Part shown: positions 1 through 12,088 of the stretch, one piece after another | Position numbering within the stretch: the stretch's first letter is position 1 | Layout of the letters: the number at the start of each line of letters is the position of its first letter | DNA from: Nectonema munidae | Taxonomy: Eukaryota > Nematomorpha > Nectonematoida > Nectonematidae | NCBI GenBank assembly: GCA_030549495.1 | Contig: JAUIRK010001051.1 | Location: 62,001-126,000 of the forward strand | Length of the DNA stretch: 64,000 nt | Reading direction: 5' to 3' | Notes under the pieces: model-generated | Database searches by the model: none | The model's input: only the letters and a program-made list of their open reading frames with translations | What the model was told of the DNA's origin: nothing | Made by a program: the position numbers and the translations under genes

Positions 1-615
1 TTTCAAAATATATTTTTTCTCTCCTTAGTTCAACCTTGAAGATAAGATATCAAGTGGAATAGGAAAACTTAATAATTGATGATTTTTTTTTCAAAGTTCA
101 AAGCAAAAGTTTTTTTCAAGGTTGGGTAGTTGGAGGAAAAATATCGGACTGAGATTCCGACTCTTAGTATTACAAAAGCCTTCTCCGACTTCACATACTT
201 AAAAACGAAACAAATTAACTATTCCGACTTTGACCAAATAAGGCGCACTCCTTAGGCTTACAAAAATTAAACTATTTTTTCTTTATTTAAAATACTTGAA
301 AAAACAATTTTGCTTTGATTCCAACTTCAAATTTCTTTTGAACGTTCATTTCTACAATACTAAATCCTATTTTCTACACTTTCTCTATTTGTCATATTCC
401 TTGTTCAAAGTTCTTAACCAAAATTCAATTCATTCTCCTTCCAATTTTTGTTTCCTATTGATTGTCTCATACTATTTTTAAAATACTTTTAGTATTTTGT
501 CTGGGTGTGTATATCTCTGTGTCCATGAGATGCTTCTGTGTGATCTATTTTTTGTTATAAAAATGTGTTGCCATTATCATCATATAAGTGCCGTATCCAT
601 TTGGACCTGGGCAAT
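1..615. other. AT-rich stretch, no gene seen
   Basis: No supportable gene. The first 45 bases resemble 8397-8440, sharing CTCTCCTTAGTTCAAC, which suggests a dispersed repeat. About 500-570 also resembles 4475-4530 beside the TG repeat, sharing TTATAAAAATGTG. Confidence 0.5.
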
Positions 616-988
616 TATGGAACGCCAGAGTTTGTTTTCTAGTTTACCACGGTTATTCTTGAAGATATTACGTGGTGAGGTCTCCAGGTTCCGTTATTGT
701 AAGCTACGGACCTGGCCTTTGTCTAATTTGCCTAACTGCAAGGCAGAGCAACTACGCTTATTTGAAGGCGGCCTTACTCGCAAAACATTTGACCTTTATT
801 TAGAAACAAATAGGAGGCCCGAAGTTTTAGAAACTTTATTCAAAAATTTAAAGAGCATAAAACCAACTTCTGTGAATGCCGAAAGAGTGTTTTCGTCAAT
901 GGGTTATTTTTCTACAAAAATAAGAAACCAGTTGAATGATGAAACTTTGAACGCTCTAATTTTTCTTAGATATTTTTTTAAAACATAA
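616..988 (+). pseudogene. hAT transposase C-terminal remnant
   Basis: The last 80 or so codons read as the hAT C-terminal dimerisation region. The motif IKPTSVNAERVFSS is followed by KIRNQLNDETLNALIFLRYFF and a stop at 986-988. This block (P-T-S, ER-FS, a K-R-L spacing and FLR-FF) is diagnostic for the family, where it helps build the transposase multimer. The N-terminal BED finger and the catalytic RNase-H-like core are absent upstream, and codons before about 616 do not look coding. I read it as the 3' stub of a decayed DNA transposon. No TIR pair could be assigned, although two palindromes about 100-150 bp downstream may belong to its end. Confidence 0.8.
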
Positions 989-1086
989 ATCTTTTATGCA
1001 TTAAAATTTTTTTCAATAAAAATCTTATATGAGACTTTTAAATTTTCTTTTCTGAACAGTTTTTACTGTAAAAAAATCGCTTTTTC

Positions 1087-1135
1087 TTCCCCGGGGAAAT
1101 TTTCAAAAATTACGAGGTCCTCGTTCCCCGGGGAA
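1087..1135. repeat. Paired 12-bp perfect palindromes
   Basis: TTCCCCGGGGAA occurs at 1087-1098 and again at 1124-1135, separated by an AT-rich spacer with a near-palindrome (CGAGGTCCTCG). They lie just downstream of the hAT stub and may be its subterminal sequence. Confidence 0.6.
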
Positions 1136-1145
1136 TGAAAAAAAG

Positions 1146-2570
1146 ACCTTAAAGTGGACACACTAAATTCTCAGCCGAGAGAGAGCATTAGCGTACTAAT
1201 GGATAAACTCTTTTTAAGTGTTTGTATTTGATCCCGCACTGTTCCTTTGTTCAAGATAGATAGATCAGAAAGATCAGAAAGATTTTGAGGGACTCACACC
1301 ACATAGTATAGATTTTAATAAAAAGTAATTATATATAAGTAACGAAGCCTTATCCTTGGTTTAAAATTTTAATTGCGCGACGCACGCTTTTCCTTTACAA
1401 GAACTCCTTTATTTTCCATTAGTATTTTTAAAATAGTACACACACACACACACACTATTTTATACACACACGCGTACATGACATATACTTTGATTTAAGC
1501 AGCCTATTCTTCTCTGTATTAACCAGGGAGAATAATGTAAAGGACTTCGTCATATCCAAGAAAAAAAACTTGGTATGCCATCTCATGCAGTTTACGAAGA
1601 TTAACCTGCTTTTTTGATTATTAAAAATCCAAGGATTATCATCGAAATCCTATGCCGCATTTTTATTTTAACAGTCAATGAAAGCATGCCATATACATAC
1701 GCATTCCTTCTAAATTCTACTGTTTGTGTGTCAATCAATACTTCTCGAGTGTTGATGGACAAAGTAATTCCTTTTGCATTGAACTTTTTTAGAGTATAAG
1801 GAAATGATGTATTGAAGACAAATAATATCTAAAATTTAAAAACCTATTATTCTAATGTAACATTGATATCAAATGTACGTTCTAGGTCATTGATGCTCAA
1901 CCTGCCTCAATCGGGCCAAAGCGTTGCTCAATTTAATTCTTGGTGTGGCCAACTTCTTCTTTCCCAATTCCAAGCAATGTGGGAATTCATTTTGCTATTT
2001 TTAACCCTTGAAACAAAAATAGTAACAAATTATCTTTGTGCAATACTAATTAAATTTTTGTAAAATCTCAATTATTTATAAACATAAAAATTTTGCTATA
2101 ACATTTCTACCTACCTATGCTCCTTCCTTTCTCCTCAATGAAGTGAGAACCAAAATATCAAAAATTTGAATTTGCCTTTTTCAATAAACGCCAAAATTAA
2201 AGCATATTTCCTTTTTCTTTAAAGCATAATTGCAAATTTAGACTTCCCAAAAGTTGTTAGAATAAATCCAGTAATATACGCATATTTAAAAGCAGCTCAT
2301 TTTTGAAATGAAAAATACATTAAAACCTGCAAAGGACTCAGAAAAAGATTCAGGTAAAAGTAAACGATCATCTGTTTAGTTGAATGCTTTTTAATAAACT
2401 ACTTTTGGATTTATTGGTTATTCCTAAATATATTTTTAGTAATTTAGTTTTTTTTTCTTAAAATTAATTTTATAACAAATCAAAATTACTTTATTTTGTT
2501 TGCTACTTGATTTGTTTTCAGTTTCTTTAAAAAAAGAGTATAGCTAATAATTTCTTGAATTTTATTTCAG
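1146..2570. other. Intergenic or upstream intron, no gene seen
   Basis: AT-rich. Contains an 18-bp CA run at 1438-1455. No exon here could be joined to the PDZ gene in frame; the first exon or exons of that gene may lie here or left of the window. Confidence 0.4.
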
Positions 2571-2696
2571 AATCATATTCTAAAACAATGTGAAATTGAT
2601 CAAAGCATAAAGTTGAGGTACAATAATGAAAAGCGCAGACGAAGAACCTTGTTAATCTCAAAAGACTCCAAAGATCAGTTTGGATTCACTTTACAG
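2571..2696 (+). CDS. PDZ gene exon: leader and first PDZ strands
   Basis: The acceptor is TTTATTTCAG and the donor GTAAAC. Begins and ends in phase 0, 42 codons. Reads through a basic run (KRRRR) into TLLISKDSKDQFGFTLQ, the first two PDZ strands and the carboxylate-binding loop. Confidence 0.85.
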
Positions 2697-4375
2697 GTAA
2701 ACTTTTGCATTTCTTCACTCAGCATTTATCATTCATTTTAATCAACATAAAAATATCAAATAAATTAAAATTTTTACCAATACTTTAGTTAATTATATAG
2801 TTAGATTCTTATCTAGTTAATTTTTTTTATTCCTTTCAAAATTGGAGTTTGTTTCCATATAGTATTATAATAAGTTAGTTTATTTTTTATTATAAATCTT
2901 TGTGAAAGCTTTGCAAGATTGGATGCGAAAAGACGAGTTTTATTTTTTTTACCTCATATACTCTATGTGAGTGATATTGCAAAACAGAGAGACGTTGATA
3001 TAATTAGAAAAAATCTTAATGTTGTGACATATGTTGACAAGTACATACTTTTAAGCCGTTTAATGAAATGATATCATAATGCAGAGAATACTTACATATT
3101 TGATTAATACAGTCTTTTTCAACGTGCTCCATGTGGACCTCCATTAAGTTCGCACAGTGGTCTATAGAATATTTTAAATTGCGAGTCCACCAAATTTTGC
3201 AAGGCTCCAGTTAAAAAATATAATTTTAATTTTTTGGAGGAAAAGTTCTGAAATTGGAAAAATGATATTTTTGCAAAAAGCTTAGCTACATAGCCTGCCT
3301 TTCTATCATCATATCTTGTTTTACCTGTTATCGACCACAGTCGACATATGTCGACTTTACAAAAATATGAATCGTCTGCTTTTTTCTTCTGCTTTACATT
3401 AGATATCGTCTGATTATTCTGGTCGTTAACGGGTTAACCCCCGTTATCGACCAGAATAATCAGACGATATCTAATGTAAAGCAGAAGATTCGTATTAAGG
3501 AGCTTTGATAAACGCAGACGATTTTATTTTTGTAAAGTGGTCTATAGTCGACTCTGGGCGTTAACGGGTTCATCAGATTGGATACTAAAAGTGATTAAAA
3601 TATAATTTATTTTTACTTTTAAAGTGTTGCGTCGTGTTTAATATCTGGATTCAAAAAGTCGAAATCAAATTACTGTTGTTGATAAAGGAGATTTAACCCA
3701 TTTAAGACCAAGCAAAGCAGACGATATCTAAAAAAACGCAGACGATTTATATTCAAATTCATTGAAAAAAGCAGACGAAGATGAAATTACTTATGTTCCA
3801 AAATAGGAACATTGGTCGTAAATGGGTTAAGATGGTCATTGACTTAATTGCAACCTGGCATATCAAATTTTGCCTCAAAGCATCGAGTCCAACGTTCACA
3901 CTAAGCAACATATTTTTGTGAATAAAAATTTCCCACTTATGCCTCTTTATGTTATTGCATTGAACACCAACATTTTGCAAGATGGGCCATCTGTAGGAAG
4001 ACACAAAATTAGAATCTCAATAACAGGATTCCTTGGAATCTTATATTGACTACACTGAAAACAAATGCTTATTGGACTTTTTATCACTAACATTATTTAG
4101 ATTTAAATGCAAATTTAATCTCTTTTAAAAGTATTCGCATTTGAATTTGTCTAAATTACTGTTTATTCATTTGTCAGGCAATCGAGAATTTGATTTAGGA
4201 GTCGTCTATTACGCGTATTTAATATCAAATGTTACAGATATATCCAATAGCAAAACTCCATAACCACAGATCTTTTTTTTCATCCTCCAAACCACTTTAT
4301 CTTGTCTTCTCTATTTTGAGCCTTATATTTGAACTTTGGTTTGTTCGATTTTTTTGGTGCTTGTGTGTGTGTGTG

Positions 4376-4446
<71 letters not shown>

Positions 4447-7400
4447 TGTGTGGGTGTGTGTGTGTGTTTCAGTGAGTAAGGGTGCTTGTGTGTATCTTAT
4501 CTATTTTTTAGTTATAAAAATGTGTACAAATTGCTATACTCTATGAATCCCAATGTCCCTTCGACATCGAAAGCAAAATAAGGTGTTGAAAATGGTTGAA
4601 AAACTATTTTAAATCGTGCTTATTTTTAAACTTATTCTATGACCAATTTTGCATTTTGGTTTGTACTAAAAGATTTTTTAGTACTAAAAGTATACCATGT
4701 GATGTGTGATATCACACGGTATTCAGAATAGACAAATTTCGCTATATACAAAACTTTAACATTTGAACAGTTTGAGGAAAAAGTAAAAAGTTATCTTTTT
4801 TTTCAAAATCCGGTGGATTAACTTCAACTGTTTAAAGACAAATGATGTAAGATTGGCGTTTAGTCAAAAGTATGGGAGTTTGCCTCTTTGTCCAGATCCT
4901 CTGTCCAATTATTTATGAGAGATTTTTGTTCGCCTTGAATGTGTAACAACGACTGTAAAAAATATACTAACGTTAATCTTTATATTCAGATGTACGCCTT
5001 GAAGAAGAAGAAGAACGGAGAAGTGGGTGAATTTGATGCGAATAACAACGACGTGTCTGGTTCGGAATCACTCCTCTACTTGATTTATGTTGACCACGTC
5101 TCGATTTATGGCCCTTCTTTTTGTGCTGGCTTAAGGCGAGGTATTCTTTTGTTATATCCTTGAACGGAGTTAAAGTATTCTTAACATTATTTTGTGATTG
5201 GCGCATTTTTGTATTCATAAAATATGATTTGTAAAAAGTTTTAACATCTGTAAAACACATAATATTTTAACTATGTGTCCACAACAGTAGACAATAAAAT
5301 ACATAAATAAATCCATAAATACTTGTACAAAGGACTGTCCTAGACTAGGACAAAATCTACAAGATCCGAAAAAGTTAAAATCTTCAAATTAGGAACATGT
5401 ACGCTTTAATATATCATAGATTTATTGGAGTGGTAAAAGTTTTTTTGAGCCGCAAAGCCTCTTCAAAAACGGGCGAATTTTGGCTAAAATGTGAGAATAT
5501 GAAAAATCATTTTTCATTTCTGGAGAAGAAAAGACATCTTCTTTAATCTATAGTGATTTGAGATATACCTTTTTAAATCCAGTTTGTTTCATTTTTGCGG
5601 ATGATTTTTTTAACGTTTTATAATTTCATTGCAAATCAATATCAATGTTATTAAATCGGGAGCATGAATGTGTTTTTCTTTACTTTCCACAACAATGCCT
5701 TGTGGTGATGAGCATGTATATCGAAAGAAAGGTAATTGCGATATCTTGGGCGTTTGTAAATACTCCGAAATAAATCCTAGAAACCATGATATCGTATCAA
5801 GATAACTTTTTAAAAAAATATATTTTATATTAAAATTTCTCTATTTTAAATGAGGGATGCACCGAATAGTGATAAAGCCATGATATTCACATATCCAACT
5901 TTTTTCAAATGTTCAATTCGAATATCCGGCAAATCAGGCTCGATGATATAAAGTAAAACTTTACGAATTTTTATGTTTTGTTCCCGTGATTTAGATTATT
6001 AGTCCAAAATACAGTTAATAAGCTGTTTAGAGTGCCTAAAAATCTTAGTAAAAGTATTTTTTCATAATAAAAAAGTTTTTTTAATTACTATTTTCAGGAT
6101 TCACCTGTTGCGATTTTATCAATATATTTGTTTAGTAGAAGTGTCGCGGTTCGTTAGATACTGGTTTCGATAACTCAAGGTTCGATATAGCCTCGTAGTT
6201 CGATATAAGCGGCGCAATTGTGCCTCCTATATGAAAACACCCACTATGGTACCTTTGCCTATATATTAGTTTGCGGAAGTAAAAAGTCGTTCGGAAGTTA
6301 CCGAACTTGGGTGGCCCACTTAAATATTCTAGGAAAGAGGTTTTTAAGCAAAAGAAGTTTAAATAGTATTAAAGTAATGTATAATGTATGAATAACCCAT
6401 GGAAAATTAGGCAAATAAAATAAACTAAAAATATGAATTACAGTAAAAGCAAAAGTAGGGTTAATTTGTTTCAAAATGTATCAAGTATACAAACTTGACG
6501 ATTTTAGTCAGGCATAAGACATACAAAAGAGTGCTTTATTTCATTCAAGTTTCAGGAGTGGGGAATGGTTGTTTAAGAACGGCCACCTTTTACGAGAAGA
6601 AGACCAATGTAGAGATGAAAAGAGAATGAAAGAGGCAATGTGTCACGGTTATACAAAGAGAGAAATGTCGTTAACTTTTTATAATATTAAGCCGATTTTT
6701 GGGCGTATCAAGGAATGTTCACTAAATGTTCGAACCCCATCTTGAAATAGAGAAGATATTTCTTCTCTAGAAGAATTATATTTCTTCTCTTTAGAAGATG
6801 TATCTGCCAATAGCTGGCTAATCGATAAAACCTGGATAAAACTTACGCATTGTGAGATGTCGGAATTCGGACATCCGGCAAACTATAATTATTTTAAATA
6901 CGAATTATAATTCTCTATTTTCAAATAATTTCGTTGACAGGGTTAGGGTTAAATGAAGTTTGAAATTATCAACGTCAAACGGTAAAAAGTTCATGCACAA
7001 AATTTTTGCCTGAAATTCTTCTTTTTCCCATGGGTTTTCGTGTAGGTAGTTTCCTAATAATAATAATAATAATAATTAGCCCATTTGATCCAACCGTCAT
7101 CTTTAAACACTTCATATGATTTCTTAACACGTTTGATTCGAGAAAAAGCTGTTGACATTAAGTCAAAAAATTACCCTAAAATCAAGAAATCATGTGCATC
7201 CTATATATATAGGGCATAACTGGGATATCAAATTACTTAATGGCGTCTGCTTTTGCTTGGGTCAACAAATCAGTTAAATTCTCTAAAAATAATAACATTC
7301 TTTTTTCTTTGATGTGGAATTCTATCTTGCTTTTTTTAGACAAATTTGTCTTTTAAAATGTTTTTTTTTCATTTCAGGTGATGTGATACTTTCAATAAAT

Positions 7401-9013
7401 GGTATGTCCACGAGTAATAAGAAATTTGAAGAAATTTTACACCGCATAAGCAATTCCAAGCAAATGAGGTAACCTAACATCTTTATATGCATATTCTCTA
7501 TTGAAACTGTGATATACAGTCCGACCCTGTATCTTTTTCGATGCATGTGTCTCCTTTGACACGCCTACCCTTTAAACATTTAGACTAGTCGTTCTGTTTG
7601 AAAACTGTGCCGACAAAATCGAATTATGCAGTCGCTACTTCAAACTTAAAGTATGCTTTTTTATTTTAATTTCTACATTTTTTATTTGCACCAAACAGTG
7701 ATTTTTGTCGGTAATCAAGCCCAAACATAACATGGTGCTACTGGCAGAATGGGGGTGTAAAAATTAACTACCAGAATATAATTTATCTCTTGGAGTTGTT
7801 TTTTCCTTTATCAAGATCGCTTACTTTTTGAAAGAAAATACTTCTTTATTTTTCTTCCATCCTCTACATTTTACTTCTAAGCATTTTTCCATCTCCACTT
7901 GTTCTTTCAGCAGTATGCACATTTTGATCATCAATAGCTAATTTTTTTAATATCAAAATTCAGGCGTTTCCAGAAAATCCTAAAATTGGTTAGTATTTTT
8001 TCATAAATTCAAATTACACACCATTTTGTCCCTACCAAAATTATTTTAAGTTTTGAATATGATCTTTAATATGTATATCTAAAACAAATAATACCTTTAA
8101 TTTTTAATGCTATTTTGTGGAGATTAAAAACGGACTGTATCAGCCTTTTCTTTGCCATAACCTCTTCGTAAACAAAAAAGCGTATTAAAATTTAGAAAAT
8201 GAAATATAAATAAAACAAAACTGATTTCTGAGTATTTAATACCTTTTAAGCTTTTATTTCAAGGATGATTTTTCTTCAGTTTTTTTTATATTTAAGAGAA
8301 AACTGCATAACCTTAAAGTCTTTAATTGTTTATTTTTTCACTGTCTCCCAATTTGGCCATTTCAATTCCTAAAAAGATATTATTGATATTTAAATTTCAA
8401 AACATTTTTTATCTCTCTCCTTAGTTCAACTTTAAAAAGGTTACTAAGCTTTAATTCAGTGTATTTTATGTTAAAATTGGTTAAGAAATGCAAAAGTCAT
8501 AAAAATGACTTAAATTTAGTCTCTAAATACTGTTGACACAACGAAAAATGCGGGCTAGAGGCGTGGTGACGCTTTGGAACATAAAGGTAGACGCGTTCAT
8601 TTACGCGTATATATTATCTTTTTGCATAAATATTTACTATGTGTGTAAGATAATAATCAATCAGTAAGACGTGCTATATAGTGGCGCGCATAAATCAATA
8701 ATTGATCAGTGCACACTGCACAGTCAACACACTATAACTTATGTACCCTAGCTAATCTTCCTATATCACAATCATTCCTACCAAAGTGAAACGATTGTTT
8801 TACGTTAATAATTTGAAACCTGGTATGATGAGGGAATTTACTTTTAAAATAATTTTTTGTTGGAAAAACGTAGCCTATCAGCACCTCCTTAACGAAAGCT
8901 TCCTAAAGCTATTTTGAAAAGTAGAAAAAAAGATTAATTTTCACCTATTTATGGTCACTACAAAAAAAGTACTACCCCTTATATATATTTCTATCTATCT
9001 ATCTATCCATCTT

Positions 9014-9049
<36 letters not shown>

Positions 9050-12000
9050 CCTATCTATCTAGCTTAATATTATTTATACTCTAATTTACTCTTTTTATAG
9101 GAAATACTAGAAGCAAAAAAGTATGAGTTGGAACTTCTTGAAAGAAAAGAACAGAGTCACTACACATTATGTAAGTGCTTTAATTTTGCCGAATATAGGC
9201 AGTAATGCGTGGGCCTTCTGGGAATGTGAGTGGTAGTGTATCCCTGAATATCCTTGTTATGTATATGTATACTATTTATGCACCTAGGCCAATATTGACA
9301 ATATCATGTTTGAACCCCTGAATTTTAGGAGTTTCCAGAGGGTGACGGATGTATAGCTCCTATCAGCATTTTATAATTTTGTTAAACCGTTGTCATATAA
9401 ACAATATAAAATATAAGCCGTAATACCTCAATCACAACTACCCCCTCTAAATTTTTTTACTAAAATGCATCACTCTTAAAGATCTCCTTTAAAAACAAAG
9501 TTCAGAGACTTTGTAAGAAAAACTAACTGTTCGTTTCGACTATTTTTAAGAAACCTGAAGTGAATACCTTGTTTTGACGCCAACTAATAGGTTCTACTGG
9601 ATGATTCTCTATTTGATATCTCTATAGAACAATCGCAAGACAAAATTATAAACTTTTAATTAAAAATCGTGCCTGGGCATTACCTTTTAAGACGATCTCT
9701 AGCAAAATCATAGAACAAAGCTTTCGAAATATTATGCTGTTTCTTGCCATTAACGATTCCCAGTATAATCGCTTTATCTAAATGAAAAATGCATGAAAAT
9801 CTGTATATTCATTTTTACATTTATTATTTTTAGAATTAAAATATGTTCTGAGTGAAAAGTTTTTGTGAAAATTCTTAAAATGATAATAATCATCAATTTA
9901 ATTCCATGTCTTTAGAAAAACTATCTTAAATCTCTTTTTATGGAGCTTAGATGTGTCAAAGCTTTTCTTTTAGAGACTAAAATCTCATCGCCTCATATGG
10001 TTGATTTTTCAAAAATTTCCTTCAATGTTATCATTTTTTATATATAGTTATATAAAAATTAGTTGGCAAGATGACTTCAAAATTAAATTATGTGATGATG
10101 ATGAAGGCCTTGATGCTACGATAGTGAAAGAGAATATTAAAATGAACAATTCAGAGCTGATCTATGCGCAAGGCTAAGATTATTACCGGGGTTGTCTTGC
10201 ACCCCTTGGTCCTATTACAAATGTACTACAAGTGATGTTCGAATATGTCTACAACGACATTAGCGAAAATTTGTCATTGAAGTTTTGATTTCTCCCTTAA
10301 CAAAAACTTTTAATTTTGAAGCAGAAACATCAATTGATTTTAATTGTTTTGTAACTTATTGTATTTACTTGTTATTATTTGTAACTTTTCGTTTTTGTTT
10401 AAGCTTCCACAAATGCTAGCACAATCTCTAGTTCATCTCTTGAAAATATGAAATCATTTTCGAGTAGCTCTCTTTGCTCCTCACATTCATCTTCAATTTT
10501 TTCTCTGCCAATCCAAAAACAGCACAAGAGTAAAAAGGATTTTTCCAATTTTCTTCACAACAACCATAAACTGAAAATGATAGTGAATGATCACTTGAAT
10601 TCACGTTTCGATAAAAGCTCTGAAAACTTTGAAACCGACACGAATAACAAAGATTCCGCCTTTTCTTCTTGTGATGACGTTTGCAGTAATCGGATTTTTA
10701 ATTCATATTCCGACCTAAACTCCTCCTGCTACCAAAATAAGGATCCAAAAAGCTTTAGAAAAGGCGTGACGATGGAGGCAGCTGGCACTGATGGAGAAGT
10801 CCTTGTTAAAGGCAACAAAAGGAACACATTTTCCAGTATGGTCTTTGAATCATGCGACATTGATCAGTTGCCGTATATCACCGATTTGAATGAAACCGTT
10901 TATTTGGACGCCGATCATTCATTGCGTCTCAAGAAAGCATCTCAGCTGGAACGTCAAGATGAGGGTGGGAGTGATATAAATCAATCTTTGACCGTTCATT
11001 TTGAAGAGTGTGTTTTACAAACGAGGAACGATGAGACCCACCTTGTGAAGGAAGAGACACGTAAAAGAGAATCCTTCTTATTAGAGTGTCTGAAAAGAGA
11101 TTCCAATGCAGGCTTTGAAAGTGAGAGGAAAGATGAGGGATTTTCATTCAGCATTGCAAACAACAATAATACTGACCACTGCTCCTCAAACTTAAAGGCC
11201 AAGAATGTTTCGTCTACAGCCACCAATACAAGAAAACACTTTCAAAAAAATCACTCAAACAAATCCTTGAATAAGATTCTGAGCTTGAAGCAACAATTCT
11301 ATCGCTCCCTCTCATCGTCTTCCCTTTTTTCAGGGCCTTCTGAAGGCATCTCGGTTGACAGTAGTAATCCTGTATGCACCAATACATGCGACCTAACTAA
11401 TATCGACCAATTAGTTTCCTTAAATCCAATATCTTCACCTGTCAATCATCACTCAAGCATGTTTAAATTCTTTCACCCTTTTACCTCAAGCTCTCCCATT
11501 CTAATGTCGCCTGTCAAAAAATGTGATATTGAAGATCACTGTGTGTCCTCCTCACAAACAACCCTTTTCACCACGGCCAAAGGAAAGAGTTCAAATGTGA
11601 ATCGCCTGAAAAAGTTTTCGTCTTTAACTTCTCTTTTCACTCCATCCCAAACTTCAAATCTCAACTCGTCCACTAGTGCTTGTCGTCAAAACAAAAGCAA
11701 TAACTCTTTCGTTGTAGACAAAGATAAAACGAAGAAAACGCAAACTATGATCACTCAAAAGACAGCACCTCATCAACGTCAAAATGTAAGTCATAAAATA
11801 AAGTCAACAGCTCTGATGAAGTACATCGTCAAAAATCACAAATTCCACTCCAAATCTCGTGATCATCATCACCTTTACGACACATGTGATAATCATGTTG
11901 ATGATGATACCGAAATCAATATTTATGCGCACCGTCATCATCACAAAGAATCTCGCTTAACTAAGCAGTCATCATCTACCACGAATCCATCTTTCCCTTT

Positions 12001-12088
12001 AAATAGTGATATTTGCACCACTGCCCACCTCCATAACGACACTCCCGATGAAGATATACTGAATAGCCGAAGCTCTTTACGCATTTAA
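2571..12088 (+). CDS. Tamalin/CYTIP-type PDZ scaffold protein, six exons, 5' end missing
   Basis: Exons 2571-2696, 4990-5140, 7378-7468, 7584-7650, 9101-9170 and 10404-12088 all have AG acceptors and GT donors. Together they form one 2190-nt frame of 729 residues plus stop. Residues 25 to about 125 are a PDZ domain: the binding loop QFGFTLQ, then SFCAGLRRGDVILSINGMST, a helix KKFEEILHRI and the strand MRLVVLFE. An adjacent charged helix (KIELCSRYFKLKEILEAKK and on to LLERKE) follows. This PDZ-plus-helix order is that of tamalin (GRASP) and CYTIP, which tether cytohesin ARF exchange factors or receptors at membranes. The remaining 560 residues are Ser/Asn/His-rich and probably disordered, much longer than in vertebrate relatives. 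The protein ends LRI, which fits a class II PDZ ligand (inference). The first exon is not found, since exon 2571 has no start codon in its frame. The family call is firm; function is inferred. Confidence 0.85.
3324..3433 (+). mobile_element. Small TTAA-type MITE, copy 1
   Basis: Runs from CCTGTTATCGACC to GGTCGTTAACGGG, imperfect TIRs matching CCCGTTAACGACC. TTAA follows on the right (3434-3437) and TTTA lies on the left. Internal GTCGAC and GCAGACGAT-type motifs are shared with the neighbouring copies. TTAA targeting suggests a piggyBac-like mobiliser (inference). Confidence 0.6.
3438..3568 (-). mobile_element. Small TTAA-type MITE, copy 2, inverted
   Basis: Runs from CCCCCGTTATCGACC to GGGCGTTAACGGG. 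Inverted relative to copy 1 and sharing its TTAA, so the two form a palindrome with arms of about 48 bp and one visible mismatch at the core. Confidence 0.6.
3697..3826 (+). mobile_element. Small TTAA-type MITE, copy 3
   Basis: TIRs are CCCATTTAAGACCAA and TTGGTCGTAAATGGG, with TTAA on both sides (3693-3696 and 3827-3830). Contains CAGACGATATCTAA and CAGACGATTT, linking it to copies 1 and 2. 130 bp, non-coding, inside the first visible intron of the PDZ gene. Confidence 0.72.
4362..4467 (+). repeat. (TG)n microsatellite
   Basis: About 100 bp of TG with a few interruptions, inside an intron. Confidence 0.95.
4990..5140 (+). CDS. PDZ gene exon: central PDZ strands
   Basis: The acceptor is TATATTCAG and the donor GTATTC. 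151 nt, phase 0 in and phase 1 out. Encodes MYALKKKK, an acidic loop, then LLYLIYVDHVSIYGPSFCAG and LRR. The GSP-A-AGL-GD core of PDZ domains is completed by the next exon. Confidence 0.85.
6147..6272 (+). mobile_element. tRNA-derived SINE, diverged copy
   Basis: The head GTTAGATACTGGTTTCGATA, then CTCAAGG, a TTCGATATA core and the body AGCGGCGCAATTGTGCCT match the better copy at 46405-46569. The B box is damaged. It lies in an intron of the PDZ gene. Confidence 0.6.
7056..7077. repeat. (TAA)n microsatellite
   Basis: Seven trinucleotide copies. Confidence 0.85.
7378..7468 (+). CDS. PDZ gene exon: GDxIxxING and helix B
   Basis: The acceptor is ATTTCAG and the donor GTAACC. 91 nt, phase 1 in and phase 2 out. 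Encodes GDVILSINGMSTSNKKFEEI and the rest of the second PDZ helix. Confidence 0.88.
7584..7650 (+). CDS. PDZ gene exon: last PDZ strand and helix start
   Basis: The acceptor is AACATTTAG and the donor GTATGC. 67 nt, phase 2 in and phase 0 out. Encodes LVVLFENCADKIELCSRYFK and LK. It bridges 7468 and 9101; without it the joined frame meets a stop at once. Confidence 0.82.
8987..9061. repeat. (TCTA)n microsatellite
   Basis: About 75 bp of TCTA/CTAT, ending some 40 bp upstream of the acceptor of the exon at 9101. Confidence 0.95.
9101..9170 (+). CDS. PDZ gene exon: charged helix
   Basis: The acceptor is TTTTTATAG and the donor GTAAGT. 70 nt, phase 0 in and phase 1 out. Encodes EILEAKKYELELLERKEQSH, corresponding to the helix after the PDZ in tamalin/CYTIP. 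A TCTA microsatellite sits just upstream in the intron. Confidence 0.85.
10049..10177 (+). other. Short open frame after a possible acceptor, unidentified
   Basis: After TATATATAG there are 42 open codons and a stop. They read YIKISWQDDFKIKLCDDDEG, then LDATIVKEN and so on, an acidic protein-like composition in an intron of the PDZ gene. Its phase does not fit the donor at 9170, so it is not an alternative exon of the gene as modelled. It may be a transposon scrap. Confidence 0.25.
10404..12088 (+). CDS. PDZ gene last exon: long Ser/Asn-rich tail
   Basis: The acceptor is TTTGTTTAAG. The first two bases complete a codon begun at 9170. Open for 561 codons to the stop at 12086-12088, with higher GC than the flanks. 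Composition is Ser, Asn, Lys and His rich, with serine runs and a HH-rich stretch (DHHHLYD, HRHHHK) near the end. No folded domain is recognised. Confidence 0.88.

Noticed and set aside
2308-2353. Possible first coding exon of the PDZ gene: ATG, 15 codons (MKNTLKPAKDSEKDS) and a good GTAAAAG donor
   Set aside because: It leaves phase 1, and the exon at 2571 read in that phase stops after seven codons. No other acceptor fits.
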